This document shows, piece by piece, positions 43,401 to 53,059 of a DNA stretch of 64,000 bases; the first letter of the stretch is position 1, and each line of letters starts with the position of its first letter. The position numbers and the translations under genes are program-made. The DNA is taken from NCBI GenBank assembly GCA_963575745.1, contig CAUYUJ010018328.1:143899-207898 (forward strand), written 5' to 3'. The notes under the pieces were generated by a model. The model was not told where the DNA came from and made no database searches. It saw only the letters and a list, made by a program, of their open reading frames with translations. The stretch is from Prorocentrum cordatum. Taxonomy: Eukaryota > Sar > Dinophyceae > Prorocentrales > Prorocentraceae.

Positions 43401-44470
43401 CAAGGAGGCTCCTGCAAGCGACATTTGCATGCACACTTTTACGTCGCATTGTTTCCGCGTGCTCCCTTGAAGCAAGAGGGTGAGGTTTTCCTCGATGTGG
43501 CATGCGTTGCCGTTTGCCCCACGGCGCGGCGTCGTGCTCAACAACAACGTCCCCCGCCATGCCATTGCGGTTGCATGATGCACCGTGCACCTTGACCTGG
43601 GGCCCACTGGGGGTCGGCTTGGAGCCCTCTCGGAGCTCTTTTGGGGGCCTCAGAAGACATTTTTTTTCGGAGCCTCGTTGCGGCTTCGGGGGGGGGGGGG
43701 GGCCTCGCCCAGCTCGCTCGAGGGAAACCGCGAGCTCCGGAGTCCGACCGCCAGCATCAATCGTCTGGCAACCCCCGCATATCCTAACATTCTCGGTAAC
43801 CTAGGAAAGCGGGGCCCCGGGCGTCAGCCGAAATCGACGGCGAGTTGTTGTCAAATCCCTGCAATTTCCGCGAGGGGCCACTGTCGAGCATTGATTCTGA
43901 GACAAACACAAAACGCACGCGAGTGGTTAAGATGATCGAGTCAACAGTAGCACCGAAAAGTGTCAGCGGGCAATCATATGTTTCCTCTAGTTGCGAAGCC
44001 GCTCGCGCCCCAAGATGCAGATGCGATGGTGCCGCATCTGAAAACATTGTAGACGCACGCGCAAGAATGGCAGCGATGCTCCCATTGCTCCTTCGCCAAC
44101 TCCGCCAAACAAGCACGCATTCCGACTCGATCGAGGAAGCTGCGCGGCACACTTGCTGCACTTCATGACTTCTGTTTGCGAATTCCTTTGGGGCGGCGCC
44201 GGTCGTGCCCCGAGAGCGCTTCGCGAGTGGGCAATTCGTTTTGCTCAAGTCTGCAGCCAGCGCGCGCGGACCGCATTGACCTCGAAAACGCAAAACTCGG
44301 TGCGCAAGGGTATGGTTTGATGGTTTGCTAGGGGTCGGTTTGGCCGCGCCCGAATGAAGCAGAAGGCGCCGCTCTTAACATTCACGATATCACTGGATCA
44401 GCACATTCAAGAATCATCCAGTGCCTGGAGCCCACCTAACTTCAAGCGGGCTTCGACCAGGATATGACAA
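40451..44470. other. non-Copia DNA between the Ngaro-like element and the Copia RT
   Basis: I recognise no gene. A purine-rich GGGAGG-type tract occupies ~41430-41930, preceded by a pyrimidine tract (~41300-41400). Copies of an AAACCGGAGGCTTCCGTG-like segment lie at 42146, 42211, 42250 and 42281. From ~42330 to 43420 irregular GAGGGCC/CTTGGAGCC repeats dominate, related to those at 48.2-48.9 kb. A poly-G run lies at 43687-43702. This block must be one or more further insertions, because Copia protein resumes only at ~44.48 kb. Confidence 0.5.
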
Positions 44471-44479
44471 GGTTAGGAA

Positions 44480-45085
44480 TTGGCGGATGCACCGACGCAG
44501 AACGGAACCGCCAGAGAAGCCCCAGGAGCCGAGCCGCCACAGGAGGATGGACGGCTTCCCACGATATATGAGGAATCGGAGGCTGACCTCGAGGCACATA
44601 TGATGGAAGTGCGGCATGCAGAACTACAATATGAAAGGGACCTGTTGGAGGCAACTCCACTAGAGGATCTTGTCACAGTGTCCGCACAGATGATTCCAGA
44701 CAACAGTGTGCTGATCACTGTAGCTGAAGGACAGCGGGGGCACCTGCCTAAGTGGGGCACCCACGCGACTCCGACATCGAGGAGACGTATCATGTCCCAT
44801 TGTGTTCCGCGGTCGAAGATTGCAGTCGCGGACTGGTCTCAGACGAAAATGGGCAATATGTAGAACTCTGCTTCGCGGCAGATATGTCAGACGTAATCCT
44901 GTCCGGAGAACGGCGCAGGATATTAGATGCCGACCGTGTGACCACCGTGCGAGTATATGTTGCCGCCGCTGCAAAGCGAGCTGCGGTCGTCATGGGAGAC
45001 GACCTCCTCGCGAAGGCTGACATCCAGGCGAACCCCGAGAAAGTGTCGAAAGCCTTATGCACTGAACTCAAGACATGGTGAGACA
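44480..45085 (+). pseudogene. Copia region N-terminal to the reverse transcriptase
   Basis: Frame 2 (44480-44863) is acidic and helical (DGRLPTIYEESEADLEAHMM, then VRHAELQYERDLLEATPLED). The continuation in frame 1 has VSDENGQYVELCFAADMSDV and AAAAKRAAVVMGDDLLAKAD. It sits immediately before the RT and marks where the Copia sequence resumes after the nested insertions. A hairpin-motif copy lies at 44734. No named domain. Confidence 0.5.
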
Positions 45086-45140
45086 ACAAGTGCTTGAAAA
45101 TGCAAGATCTACCTAAGACGTCAAACATCATGACTTCGAG

Positions 45141-45923
45141 GTGTGCGCGCGCATTGAAGTTTGTGAAGAACGAGAAGGGCGAAATGGAGCGTGCCGTCAG
45201 ATTGCGCCTGTGCTTCGAGGCTGCATGGACCTTGGCGCCTTCGATGTGGCAACAGCGCGGCGGTCAAACCAGAGACTGCTCGCGAGCACGGCAGCGTGCA
45301 AGAAGCAATGGATCATTGCTTCCCTCGGCATCAACATGGCCTTCCTGGCAGGGTTGACCTGCCAGGAACTTGCTGAGGCAACTGGTGAAGAAGAACGTGT
45401 GGGGTGCTTCACTCTGCCGCCTGGATCGGCTACGGTGCTTCGAACTCTCCCAGGATTCGAGCGCTACGACGAGTCGAAGCACTGCTTGCAGTGCCTTAAG
45501 CCAGGCACTGGCACCGAGGACGAACCTCGAGCTTTCCCACTAAAGCTCAAAAGGGCCACGAGAGGTTTCGGTCGCAGACCCACGTCCTACGACGAGGAGC
45601 TCGAGACGAGCAGTGACCTGCTCACGGCCAAACAAGTTGATGACATCAATGTGGCTGGCGCAGAGGACACCATTGACAAGTGCGTCAAGTGCGTAGAAGA
45701 CACCTTTGGTAAGTGTAAACTCAACAAGCACACGTGCACCAATTGCGCTGTGCTATATGCTGAGGATGACGGCGGCAGTGTTACTTTGGACCAAGACGAA
45801 TGCATCAATCAGCTCGTCCTAAACAACATCCTGAACTTGCAGGCGCCGACGCTGACGCCCAAGCATCCAGGATGGTTGCAGACATGTTCCTCAGCCTTGG
45901 AGGTGCATTGGCGCATGCATTAA
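45141..45923 (+). pseudogene. Copia (RVT_2-type) reverse transcriptase
   Basis: The frame reads WIIASLGINMAFLAGLTCQE, VGCFTLPPGSATVLRTLPGF, CLQCLKPGTGTEDEPRAFPL and KLKRATRGFGRRPTSYDEEL, then LLTAKQVDDINVAGAEDTID. This is the Copia palm: DVxxAFLxG, LPPG and LxKxxxGxxxAPRxW become recognisable variants, and VDD is intact. In motif A the Asp of SLDVSTAFLQG is Gly (SLGINMAFLAG), which would abolish polymerase activity. The motif A-LTCQE stretch coincides with an 11-bp hairpin (45342-45368). Confidence 0.75.
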
Positions 45924-46008
45924 TCACCCAGGTTTGGTTGATGGTGCATGTTGCCTCTCTACAGCGTGTCCAAGAACCGACCGACATAAAGTTCGACGAC
46001 TGTGCGCG

Positions 46009-46698
46009 ATGATCAGGAAACTGCAGGCCTGCCCTAAGAAGATCGTCTACCAGGCGATGAACCCCACGGGCGAGGTTGACCTGCACAGCGACTCAGGTTA
46101 CCGACGCCTGAGTGGAGATGCCGATGACGAAGTCAAAGGCTATGGTATTCGCGGGGCAAACCTGCTACGGCGTGGAAGCACGCCATCCGGTAAGCCCGTC
46201 GTTCACTTGATCGATACGTACTGCAAGTCTCACCGCTTGCAGGTCCGCTCGGGCTATTCAGCAGAGACACTCGCAGCAGCCCGCAATTTGGAGGATTATT
46301 ATCCCACGATCGTGACTCTGCACGGGCTCCACGTTGGGCCGTTAACTCCCACTCAGTTGGGAGACGTACTTGGGTTGGGTGGCCTGAGCATCAAGGTCAC
46401 TTTGACCATAGATGCTAAGTCTGTTTTTAAGACCTTGTCAAGCAAAGACTTGAAGAAGCCGACTACGTGTACCCTTTCAGGACACATCAGCTGGATACGA
46501 CAGATGATGGAGCGAGGGATCGTGCACAGCATTCAGTGGTGTGACACCCGCGATATGACCGCGGACGGTCACACCAAGGGGAGCATCGACAGAGAAATGC
46601 TCCTACAGGTCCTGGGAGGTACACAATCCTTCAAACATGATTTAAAGCGTCATACTCCCTATCGGGCTGGCCAGACATCTCGTTCTGTAGCCGCCTGA
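46009..46698 (+). pseudogene. Copia RNase H domain
   Basis: The frame reads DLHSDSGYRRLSGDADDEVK, GYGIRGANLLRRG, YCKSHRLQVRSGYSAETLAA, KVTLTIDAKSVFKTLSSKDL and ISWIRQMMERGIVHSIQWCD, then MTADGHTKGSIDREMLLQVL. The Asp (HSDSGY), Glu (SAETLA), Asp (TIDAKS) and last acidic position (TADGHTKG) are all present, as in Copia-type RNase H. This is the best preserved Pol domain of the element. The N-terminal connection to RT is broken by a stop at ~45921. RGANLL is encoded by a hairpin-motif copy with a 5-nt loop. Confidence 0.8.
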
Positions 46699-46853
46699 GG
46701 AGTACTCGTATGCACAGTATAGTGCAGGCAAGGCAACTTGCGCGCGGGTGCACCTTCCTTACGGCCCCGCCCTTTTGCTGCCCTTTTGTAACTAGTAGCT
46801 GCTGTACCTGCTGCATAGAGGCGGCGGGTTCACGCTTCGTCTCCCTTCCCCCC

Positions 46854-47107
46854 AACTCTAAAGTGAGTTGGGTGTTGCATGTGAGTGGGAACGAGCGTGC
46901 ATCCGCGGGCGCTTGGCTCCCAGCGGCCGGCCGCCCAGATCTGAATACACCTCAGCGCGAGGTGTGCCATTTGCCATCGATACCAAGACTGCTTGAGATG
47001 GCTCGCCCCCTACTACTGGGACTATCGTTGCTACGGTGCAACAGAGCTGGAGCTTGGCTTCGCCTAAGGCGAAGCTGCTGGTTGGGCTTCCAAACATCCT
47101 TTTAAAC
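46854..47107 (+). repeat. right LTR of the Copia element
   Basis: Matches the left LTR over its whole length with roughly a dozen substitutions plus a messy 3' end (TTTTAAAC). The palindrome GCTTCGCC-TAA-GGCGAAGC is perfect here. The bases before it (CTCCCTTCCCCCC) are pyrimidines on the coding strand, so I see no conventional polypurine tract. Confidence 0.85.
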
Positions 47108-47596
47108 TGATGATGATGCTGGCGATGATGATGATGATGATGATGACTATGATGCTGATGATTCAGATGATGCAACTGATGGTGATGACGGCGATGATCA
47201 CGATTATGAGTAGGATTGTCATTCTCAGGAGGACGATGATGCCGCTGTTGTGACCTGATGATGATGAGGATGGTGGTGGTGGTGATGATGTTGATGATGC
47301 TGATGCTGTTGCTGATGATGATGACGATGGTGCTGCTGCTGATGATGATAGTGACGATGATGATATGCTGATGACGAAGGCGATGATGATGATGGTGGTG
47401 CTGATTATGCTGTTGATGCTGCTGATGATGATGGTGATGCTGCTGTTGATTATGCTGGTGAAGATGATCATGAGGATGATGGGGATGCTGCTGATGATGA
47501 TTATGAATATGCTACTGTTGCTGATGATGATGACGACGATGATGCTGGTGATGATGGTGATGAGGATGAAGATAGTGGTGGTGGCGGTGGCGGTGT

Positions 47597-47637
<41 letters not shown>

Positions 47638-47875
47638 GTTGTGATGCTGCTGCTGTTGCTGACCATGGTGATGTTGATGCTCATGCTGATGATCATGATG
47701 TTTTTTGTATGACGATGATGCTGCTGATGATGATGATGACGACGAGGAGGAGGATGTGGAGGAGGAGGAGGAGGAGGAGGAGGAGAAGGAGGAGGAGGAA
47801 AAGGAGGAGGAGGAGAAGGAGGAGGATGAGGAGGATGAGGAGGAATATCGATATAACGTGGATGAGGACGAGGAT
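47108..47875. repeat. GAT/GCT microsatellite followed by GAG microsatellite
   Basis: GAT-rich imperfect repeats (47108-47745), with GCTGCTGTT interruptions and a purer run at ~47596-47635, pass into GAG/GGA repeats (47745-47845). They continue the microsatellite seen left of the Copia element. Met/Asp/Ile-only ORFs are artefacts. Confidence 0.9.
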
Positions 47876-48239
47876 GAGGCAACGGTGCAGAGGAGCAGCG
47901 GGAGGAGTACCAGGACGAGGAATGAAGGAGGGCAGGGAAAGGGGGCATCAACGTTACACAGCCAGCAGTGAACTTTGGTATTCGTTAGGCAGCTTGTCAG
48001 CGAAATTCAACATGATATTTCTCATCCCCAACACGGCGTTTCCTGGGCCATACGTGTGATTATTGAATCGCTTCGCTCATTCCGCCGGCCCGTGATATGG
48101 CATCGCTGGTTTTTGTCTGTGTGTTCGTTGCCCATGTTGCGCTCTTGGGGGCGGGTGTCGTTCGGACGCGTTGCGTGGGGAGTTTTGATGGTGAAGCAGT
48201 TCCCTGGGGGTCGTCTCTCGATGGGGCGAAATAGAGTCG

Positions 48240-48900
48240 TCGTCAAGATGCTTCTTTGGGGGGCCTCTTGGGGTCTGTTGAGAGGCCGTTCGGGGGCGCC
48301 TGGGAGACATGTTTGAAGCCTTCTGGGGCTTCTTTTGGGCCTCCTGGGAGTCTCCTGGGGCCTCTTGGCGACATCTTGGGGCCTCTTGGAGGCCTCTTGG
48401 GGCCTCTTTGGGACCTCCTGGGCGCCTTCTGGGACGGAGGGCTCCATTTTTGAGTTCTCGGTATCCCTCCTGAGTCCCTCTTGGGCCCGTCTTGGGGCCT
48501 CTTGGTCCGTCTTGGGCGGCACTTGGGCCGTCTTGAGGGCTCTCTTGGGTCGTTTCGGCGCCGTCTTGGGAGCTTCGTGGGCCGTCTTGGAGCGGTCTTG
48601 GGGGCCTCTTGGGCCGTCTTGGAGCGTCCGGAAGCCGAAAAAGCCAGAACACAAAAAACATCGAAAAAACCAATGAAAATCAACGATTTTGGCCTCTTGG
48701 GGCTCTCTTCGGAGGCCTCTTGGAAGGCTCTTGGGGCGTCTTGGAGGCCTCTTGGGCTGTCTTGGGGGCCTTTTGGGCCGTCTTGGGGTCATCTTCGGCG
48801 TCTTCGAGCGCTCTTTGGGCGTCTCGGGGGCCTCTTGGGCAGTCTTGGGGGCCTCTTGGGGCACTCTGAGCGCGCTCTGGGGAGCCTGAGAGGCCGCACC
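48240..48900. repeat. irregular CTTGGGGCCTCTTGGG repeat
   Basis: Short units of CTTGGGGCC, CTCTTGGGCCGT and CTTGGAGGC recur with variable spacing. The minus strand gives a PKRPPRRPKRPP-like artefact ORF. Related sequence lies at 42.3-43.4, 49.17-49.20 and 50.57-50.9 kb, and inverted at 58.42-58.53 kb. Confidence 0.7.
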
Positions 48901-49214
48901 CAGAAGGAAAACCATCTCTGAGTAGACTTGGTCGGGCGGCGGTCGGGCGGCGGTCGGGCGTTGGTCGGGGTACTTTTCGCCGGGGGACCCCCAGGGGCCG
49001 CCCCGCGCGCGCGAACTAGAAATACTGTTAATACTGTTAATCAGTTACCGGAGATCTTAGCACGCCCTGGCCCGTTGGGCCGGCGAATTCGGTTGGGCTA
49101 TGCCGTGTGCCAATTTTGGGCCATCCTGGCTTGGGCGTTTTTGGAGTCGTCTGGGGATGCTTTTGGGCGCTGGAGGCCTCTTGGGCCCTCCTTGGTTCCC
49201 TCTTGAGGTTTTTT

Positions 49215-50548
49215 CCCCAGCATCCTGTGGTATTGGGTCCTCGTTTTGAAGAGACAGCGCCCCGCGTCCCTCCTCTCCTCTCCTCCTCCCCCTCCTCCCA
49301 GCCCCTACCCCTGCCTCTGCCCTCCGCGTGTCAAACGTTTCGGCACGCCCTCACACGCTTCGTGGCTCCGTGGGGAGCTCCACCGGATGCCCCAGCGGCT
49401 CCGTTCGCGTGCAGTTCCACGCTCATTTCGGCGCACCCTCACACGTTTCGTGGCCCCATAGGGGGTTCCACCGAAGGCCCCAGTGGCTGCGTTCGTATGC
49501 AGTTCCACCCCCATTTCGGCGCACCCCTCACACGTTTCGTGGCCCCATGGGGAGCTCCACCGAAGGCCCCAGCGGCTGCGTTCGCATGCGGTTCCACCCC
49601 GATTTTTGGCACATCCCTCACACGTTCCGTGGCCCCGTGGGGAGCTCCACCGAAGGCCCCAGTGGCTGCGTTCGCATGCAGTTCCACCCCCATTTCGGCA
49701 CACCACCTCACACGTTTCGTGGCCCCATCGGGAGCTCCACCGAAGGCCCCAGTGGCAGGGTCCGCATGCAGTTCCACCCCCATTTCGGCACACGCCTCAC
49801 ACGTTCCGTGGCCCCATAGGGTGTTCCACCGAAGGCCCGAGTGGCTGCGTTCGCATGCGGTTCCACCCCGATTTTTGGCACATCACTCACACGTTCCGTG
49901 GCCCCATGGGGAGCTCCACCGAAGGCCTCAGTGGCTGCGTTTGCATGCGGTTCCACCCCCATTTCGGCGCACCCCTCACACGTTTCGTGGCCCCATGGGG
50001 AGCTCCACCGAAGGTCCCAGCGGCTGCGTTCGCATGCGGTTCCGCCCTTATTTTGACTCCCGCCTCACGCTTTTCGTGGCCCCATGGGGAGCTCCACCGA
50101 AGGCCCCATTCGAATGCGGTTTCAACCCCTATTTCGGCACACCCCTCACATGTTTCGTGGCTCCGTGGGGAGCTCCACCGAAGGCCCCAGTGGCAGGGTC
50201 CGCATGCAGTTCCACCCCATTTCGGCACACCCCCTCACACGTTTCGTGGCCCCGTAGGGGGTTCCACCGAAGGCCCCAGTGGCTGCGTTCGCATGCGGTT
50301 CCACCCCCATTTCGGCACACCCCCTCACACGTTCCGTGGCCCCATAAGGTGTTCCACCGAAGGCCCCAGTGGCTGCGTTCGCATGCGGTTCCACCCGATT
50401 TTTGGCACATCACTCACACGTTCCGTGGCCCCGTGGGGAGCTCCACCGAAGGCCTCAGTGGCTGGGTTCGCATGGGGCTAGGGAGCTCTACCGAAAGAGA
50501 TAATCACAACTGCGGTATTCACAACTGCATACCTTCGCCCGGATAATT
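49215..50548 (+). repeat. composite repeat C: leader, 89-bp array of about 13 units, tail
   Basis: The leader (TGTGGTATTGGGTCCTCGTT, then GAAGAGACAGCGCC and a pyrimidine stretch) is the same as in copies A and B. The array (~49338-50480) uses variants with GTGGCTGCGTTCGCATGC in place of GTGGCAGGGTCCGCATGC. The tail (CACAACTGCGGTATTCACAA ... CTTCGCCCGGATAAT) is shorter. It is in the same orientation as A and B, 38 kb away. The variant array shows that units are homogenised within each copy. Confidence 0.85.
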
Positions 50549-52335
50549 GATCGCGGGGCCCAGGGCCTCCGGGAGGCCTGTCGGGGCTATCTCGGGGCTC
50601 TCTTGGATTATCTTTGGGAACAGTTGATGCCCTGATAGGCCCCGGTTGGGTTTCCGCAGGGTTTTCTCCAGCCACTTTGGGGCTGTCTTGGGGCTTCTGA
50701 CGTCCATCTGAGGGAGCAACGACGAGAACGAGAACATCATGGAAACACGCAATTGTTTTCAAAGGTTCGGGCCTCTGGGGATTTTCGTTGGGAGGCTCCA
50801 GGGCCATCGTGGAGCCAACTTGGTGCCAACTGGGGCCATCTTGGGCCACGTTAGAGCCACCTTGGGCCATTTGGGGGCCCCGTCCGTCCCGTGCTCAGGG
50901 GGCCTTTCCCGACGGTCGCCTGCCCCAATCAGTATTTTGGACCCCAGGGGAGCGAGAACAGGGGAAGAGGGACAGCCAAGCATCTCACACGACTTGTCAC
51001 CCCTGGCAATGGGAGGCTCGCATTCGTGCAACCATCCCGCCCGAGGTGAAATACCAATGCTGTGTGTCCTGGCTATGTGTCAGGGGTGCTCGGATGTATG
51101 GAGCAGCATGCGATTTGCCTACTCAGGTTACATATCCGCCAACGTTCTCTTCTGGCGATCCGTGCCGCCCTCAGACAATTTTCGTAAGCAGGCAGGCCGC
51201 CGTCAATTGATATTGTGGAACACCTCATCCATTCAGTGTTCGGGACAGGCGAGCAGTAGTATGATCTCCATTGGTAGCCTAGTCCTGTAACCCTCGGGTC
51301 GGCCCAGGCAATGCCATAGTGGTTGTCTTGCTCGCCGTGCCATCGGCGCGTTGTGCGATAATGTACCATGACGCACCGAGGTTGTTTGCGCATTATTGAG
51401 TTAAACTCGCGCATACTCGATGGAAGGCGTATCCATAAGTCCATAAGGATAGTCACTCTTATAGTTACGTGCCTCCCTCTATCTCTCTTCCTCTCTCGCT
51501 AGGTACGTAGCACCCCGCAGATGCAGATCAGAGTGAGGGGGCGGTGTTGACGTCGGCAGTTTGCGAGATTCTGGGGAAGCCCACCGCAGACGCCAAAGTT
51601 TCACAAATTATACAATGAGCCCGCCGCAGGCGCCGATTTCTTCGTTAAACCAATGTGGGTAGATCGCGGGTGGGTCGCAAATGGGTCGCGGGTGGGTCGC
51701 TGCTGGGTCGCGGGTGGGTCGCGGGGGTAGAGTGCAGAAAACCCACCCCAAAATAATCACCCCCACAAGCGAAGCAGCCGTTTAGTAAACGCACAAAAGG
51801 AATGAATCGAATAGGGCAGGGCTGTTCAGTACACGCCCAGGGCCGTTCAGTAAACGTCAATTGTCGGATCCGGGTGGTTTTTCCTCCCTTGAGGGTGGGT
51901 CGCGGATGGGTCGCGGGGTGGGTCGCGGGTGGGTCGCGGGGTGGGTCGCGGATGGGTCGCGGGTGGATCGCGGGATGGGTCGCGGGTCGGGTCGCGGGGT
52001 GGGTCGCGGGATGGATCGCGGGTGGGTCGCGGGTGGGACGACGACAATATCAGCAACAACAACAGCAGCAACAACACAACACCTTCACCACCACCAACAA
52101 CAACAATGCCAACAACACCACCACCAACAGCAACAACAACAACACTAACAGCAACAACAGCAGCAGCAACAACAACAACACCGCCACCACCAACAACAAC
52201 AGCAGCAATAACAACAGCAATAACGCAACAAACATAATTTTTACCACGAGTTCCCTATTCAGCCACGCACCCAGGGACAATGAATGACCGTTCGCCCCCT
52301 CACTCTGATACGTATATGTCGGAGGTTGAGGGGTG
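50549..52335. other. no gene recognised; GGGTCGCGGGT repeats and CAA microsatellite
   Basis: CTTGGGG-type repeats persist to ~50.9 kb. From ~51658 to 51730 and 51893 to 52040 an ~11-bp unit GGGTCGCGGGT/A recurs in tandem. CAACAA/CAGCAA/ACCACC triplets fill 52045-52230. No protein-like frame is seen. Confidence 0.55.
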
Positions 52336-52445
52336 AGATCGAAGTGGAACGGAGAGCCCCCGTACCGGGAAATCGATTTCGGTTTCGTGTTCGTGTGTGC
52401 CGTGCGTGCGGGCGAGGTGAAGCTGCGTGGGCGGGCGAGAGAAAG
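52335..52445 (+). repeat. dispersed repeat, copy 1 (AATCGATTTCGGTTTCG module)
   Basis: AGAGCCCCCGTACCGGGAAA, TCGATTTCGGTTTCGTGTTC and GTGCCGTGCGTGCGGGCGAG recur at 57617-57680 and 57697-57790. They are introduced by a similar GGAGGTTGAGGGG stretch in both regions. It is a small dispersed repeat of unknown type next to simple-sequence arrays. Confidence 0.7.
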
Positions 52446-52645
52446 TCTCCTGTGGCTGAGGCGCGGCAGGACCAAATGACTGCCGTCTGGGCGTCTGCGG
52501 GCCCGCGGTGTCCCGCCGGTGTCCCGCTGTTGTCCCGTGTGGCTGAGGCGCGGCCGGACCAAATGATTGCCGTCCAGGCGTCTGGGGGCCCGCGGTGTCC
52601 CGCCGGTGTCCCGCCCGTGTCCCGTCGGTGTCCCGTCGGTGTCCC

Positions 52646-52646
52646 T

Positions 52647-52690
<44 letters not shown>

Positions 52691-52880
52691 AATGATGATG
52701 CTGATGATGATGATGTTGATGATGATGATGGTGGTGGTGGTGATGATGATGGTGATGATGATGATGATGGACATGATGATGATGGTGATGGTGATGGTGA
52801 TGGTGGTGATGATGATGTTGTTGTTGATGATGATGGCGACCCGTGTTGTTGTTGATGATGATGATGGTGATCCATCGGGG
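52646..52880. repeat. GAT/GGT microsatellite
   Basis: A (GAT)n run passing into GGTGAT and TGTTGT variants. It is followed by a GTGAGATCGATTGAGTGAG stretch also found at 59.54-59.77 kb. Confidence 0.9.
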
Positions 52881-53059
52881 AAGATCGATTATGAAATCGA
52901 TGGTGGTGTCCATTGTGAGATCGATTGAGTGAGACGTTGGGTCCGCCCCCCCGTCAACTTTCTTACCATTCAGGGATTTCGGCTCAAGGCTTCTGCTGCA
53001 CTCGGCACGCGGGGGGGCCGGAAACGCGCCCACTTCGGTCACGCACTTCCTTCGGCTTC

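Larger units (their letters stand above)
20197..46165 (+). repeat. dispersed 14-nt hairpin motif GCRGG-N4-CCYGC, ~24 copies in Copia sequence
   Basis: Copies start at 20907, 20977, 21098, 21464, 22043, 22592, 23003, 24137, 24287, 24461, 25097, 25124, 25627, 25730, 27110, 27303, 27925, 31203, 32388 and 44734, with variants at 20197, 20576 (TCGGG/CCCGA), 26843 and 46151 (5-nt loop). Longer stems occur at 22958 (8 bp) and 45342 (11 bp). Loops include GCAA, GAAA, GGAA, GAGA, GGGA, GGCA, GACA and GATA, nearly all G..A. Stems covary: GCGGG/CCCGC, GCAGG/CCTGC and the G-T pairing GCGGG/CCTGC. In protein they appear as AGxPA or RGNL/RGNP depending on frame. I found none in the nested Ngaro-like element. 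Confidence 0.8.
18679..47107 (+). mobile_element. giant degenerate Ty1/Copia LTR retrotransposon with nested insertions
   Basis: Near-identical 253/254-bp direct repeats bound the region, a primer-binding-site-like sequence follows the left one, and Copia proteins occur between them in Copia order (protease, integrase, RT, RNase H), all on the plus strand. The span is 28.4 kb. About 1 kb (29.17-30.19) and 11.4 kb (33.04-~44.4) are foreign, leaving ~16 kb, far more than the ~5 kb of a classical Copia. Extra sequence comprises long Pro/Ala/Gln-rich regions, a RING-like finger, an uncharacterised domain and a methyltransferase-like domain. Frameshifts are frequent and the RT motif A Asp is gone, so the copy is dead. 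LTR identity is roughly 90% or more by eye. Confidence 0.8.

Noticed and set aside
47163-47951. 262-codon Ile/Ser/Pro ORF on the minus strand
   Set aside because: It is the reverse reading of the GAT and GAG microsatellites.
52951-52983. Possible spliced-leader relic (ACCATT ... TTTCGGCTCAAG) upstream of the OB-fold region
   Set aside because: Only the last 12 bases match well and an insertion would be needed; too weak to call.
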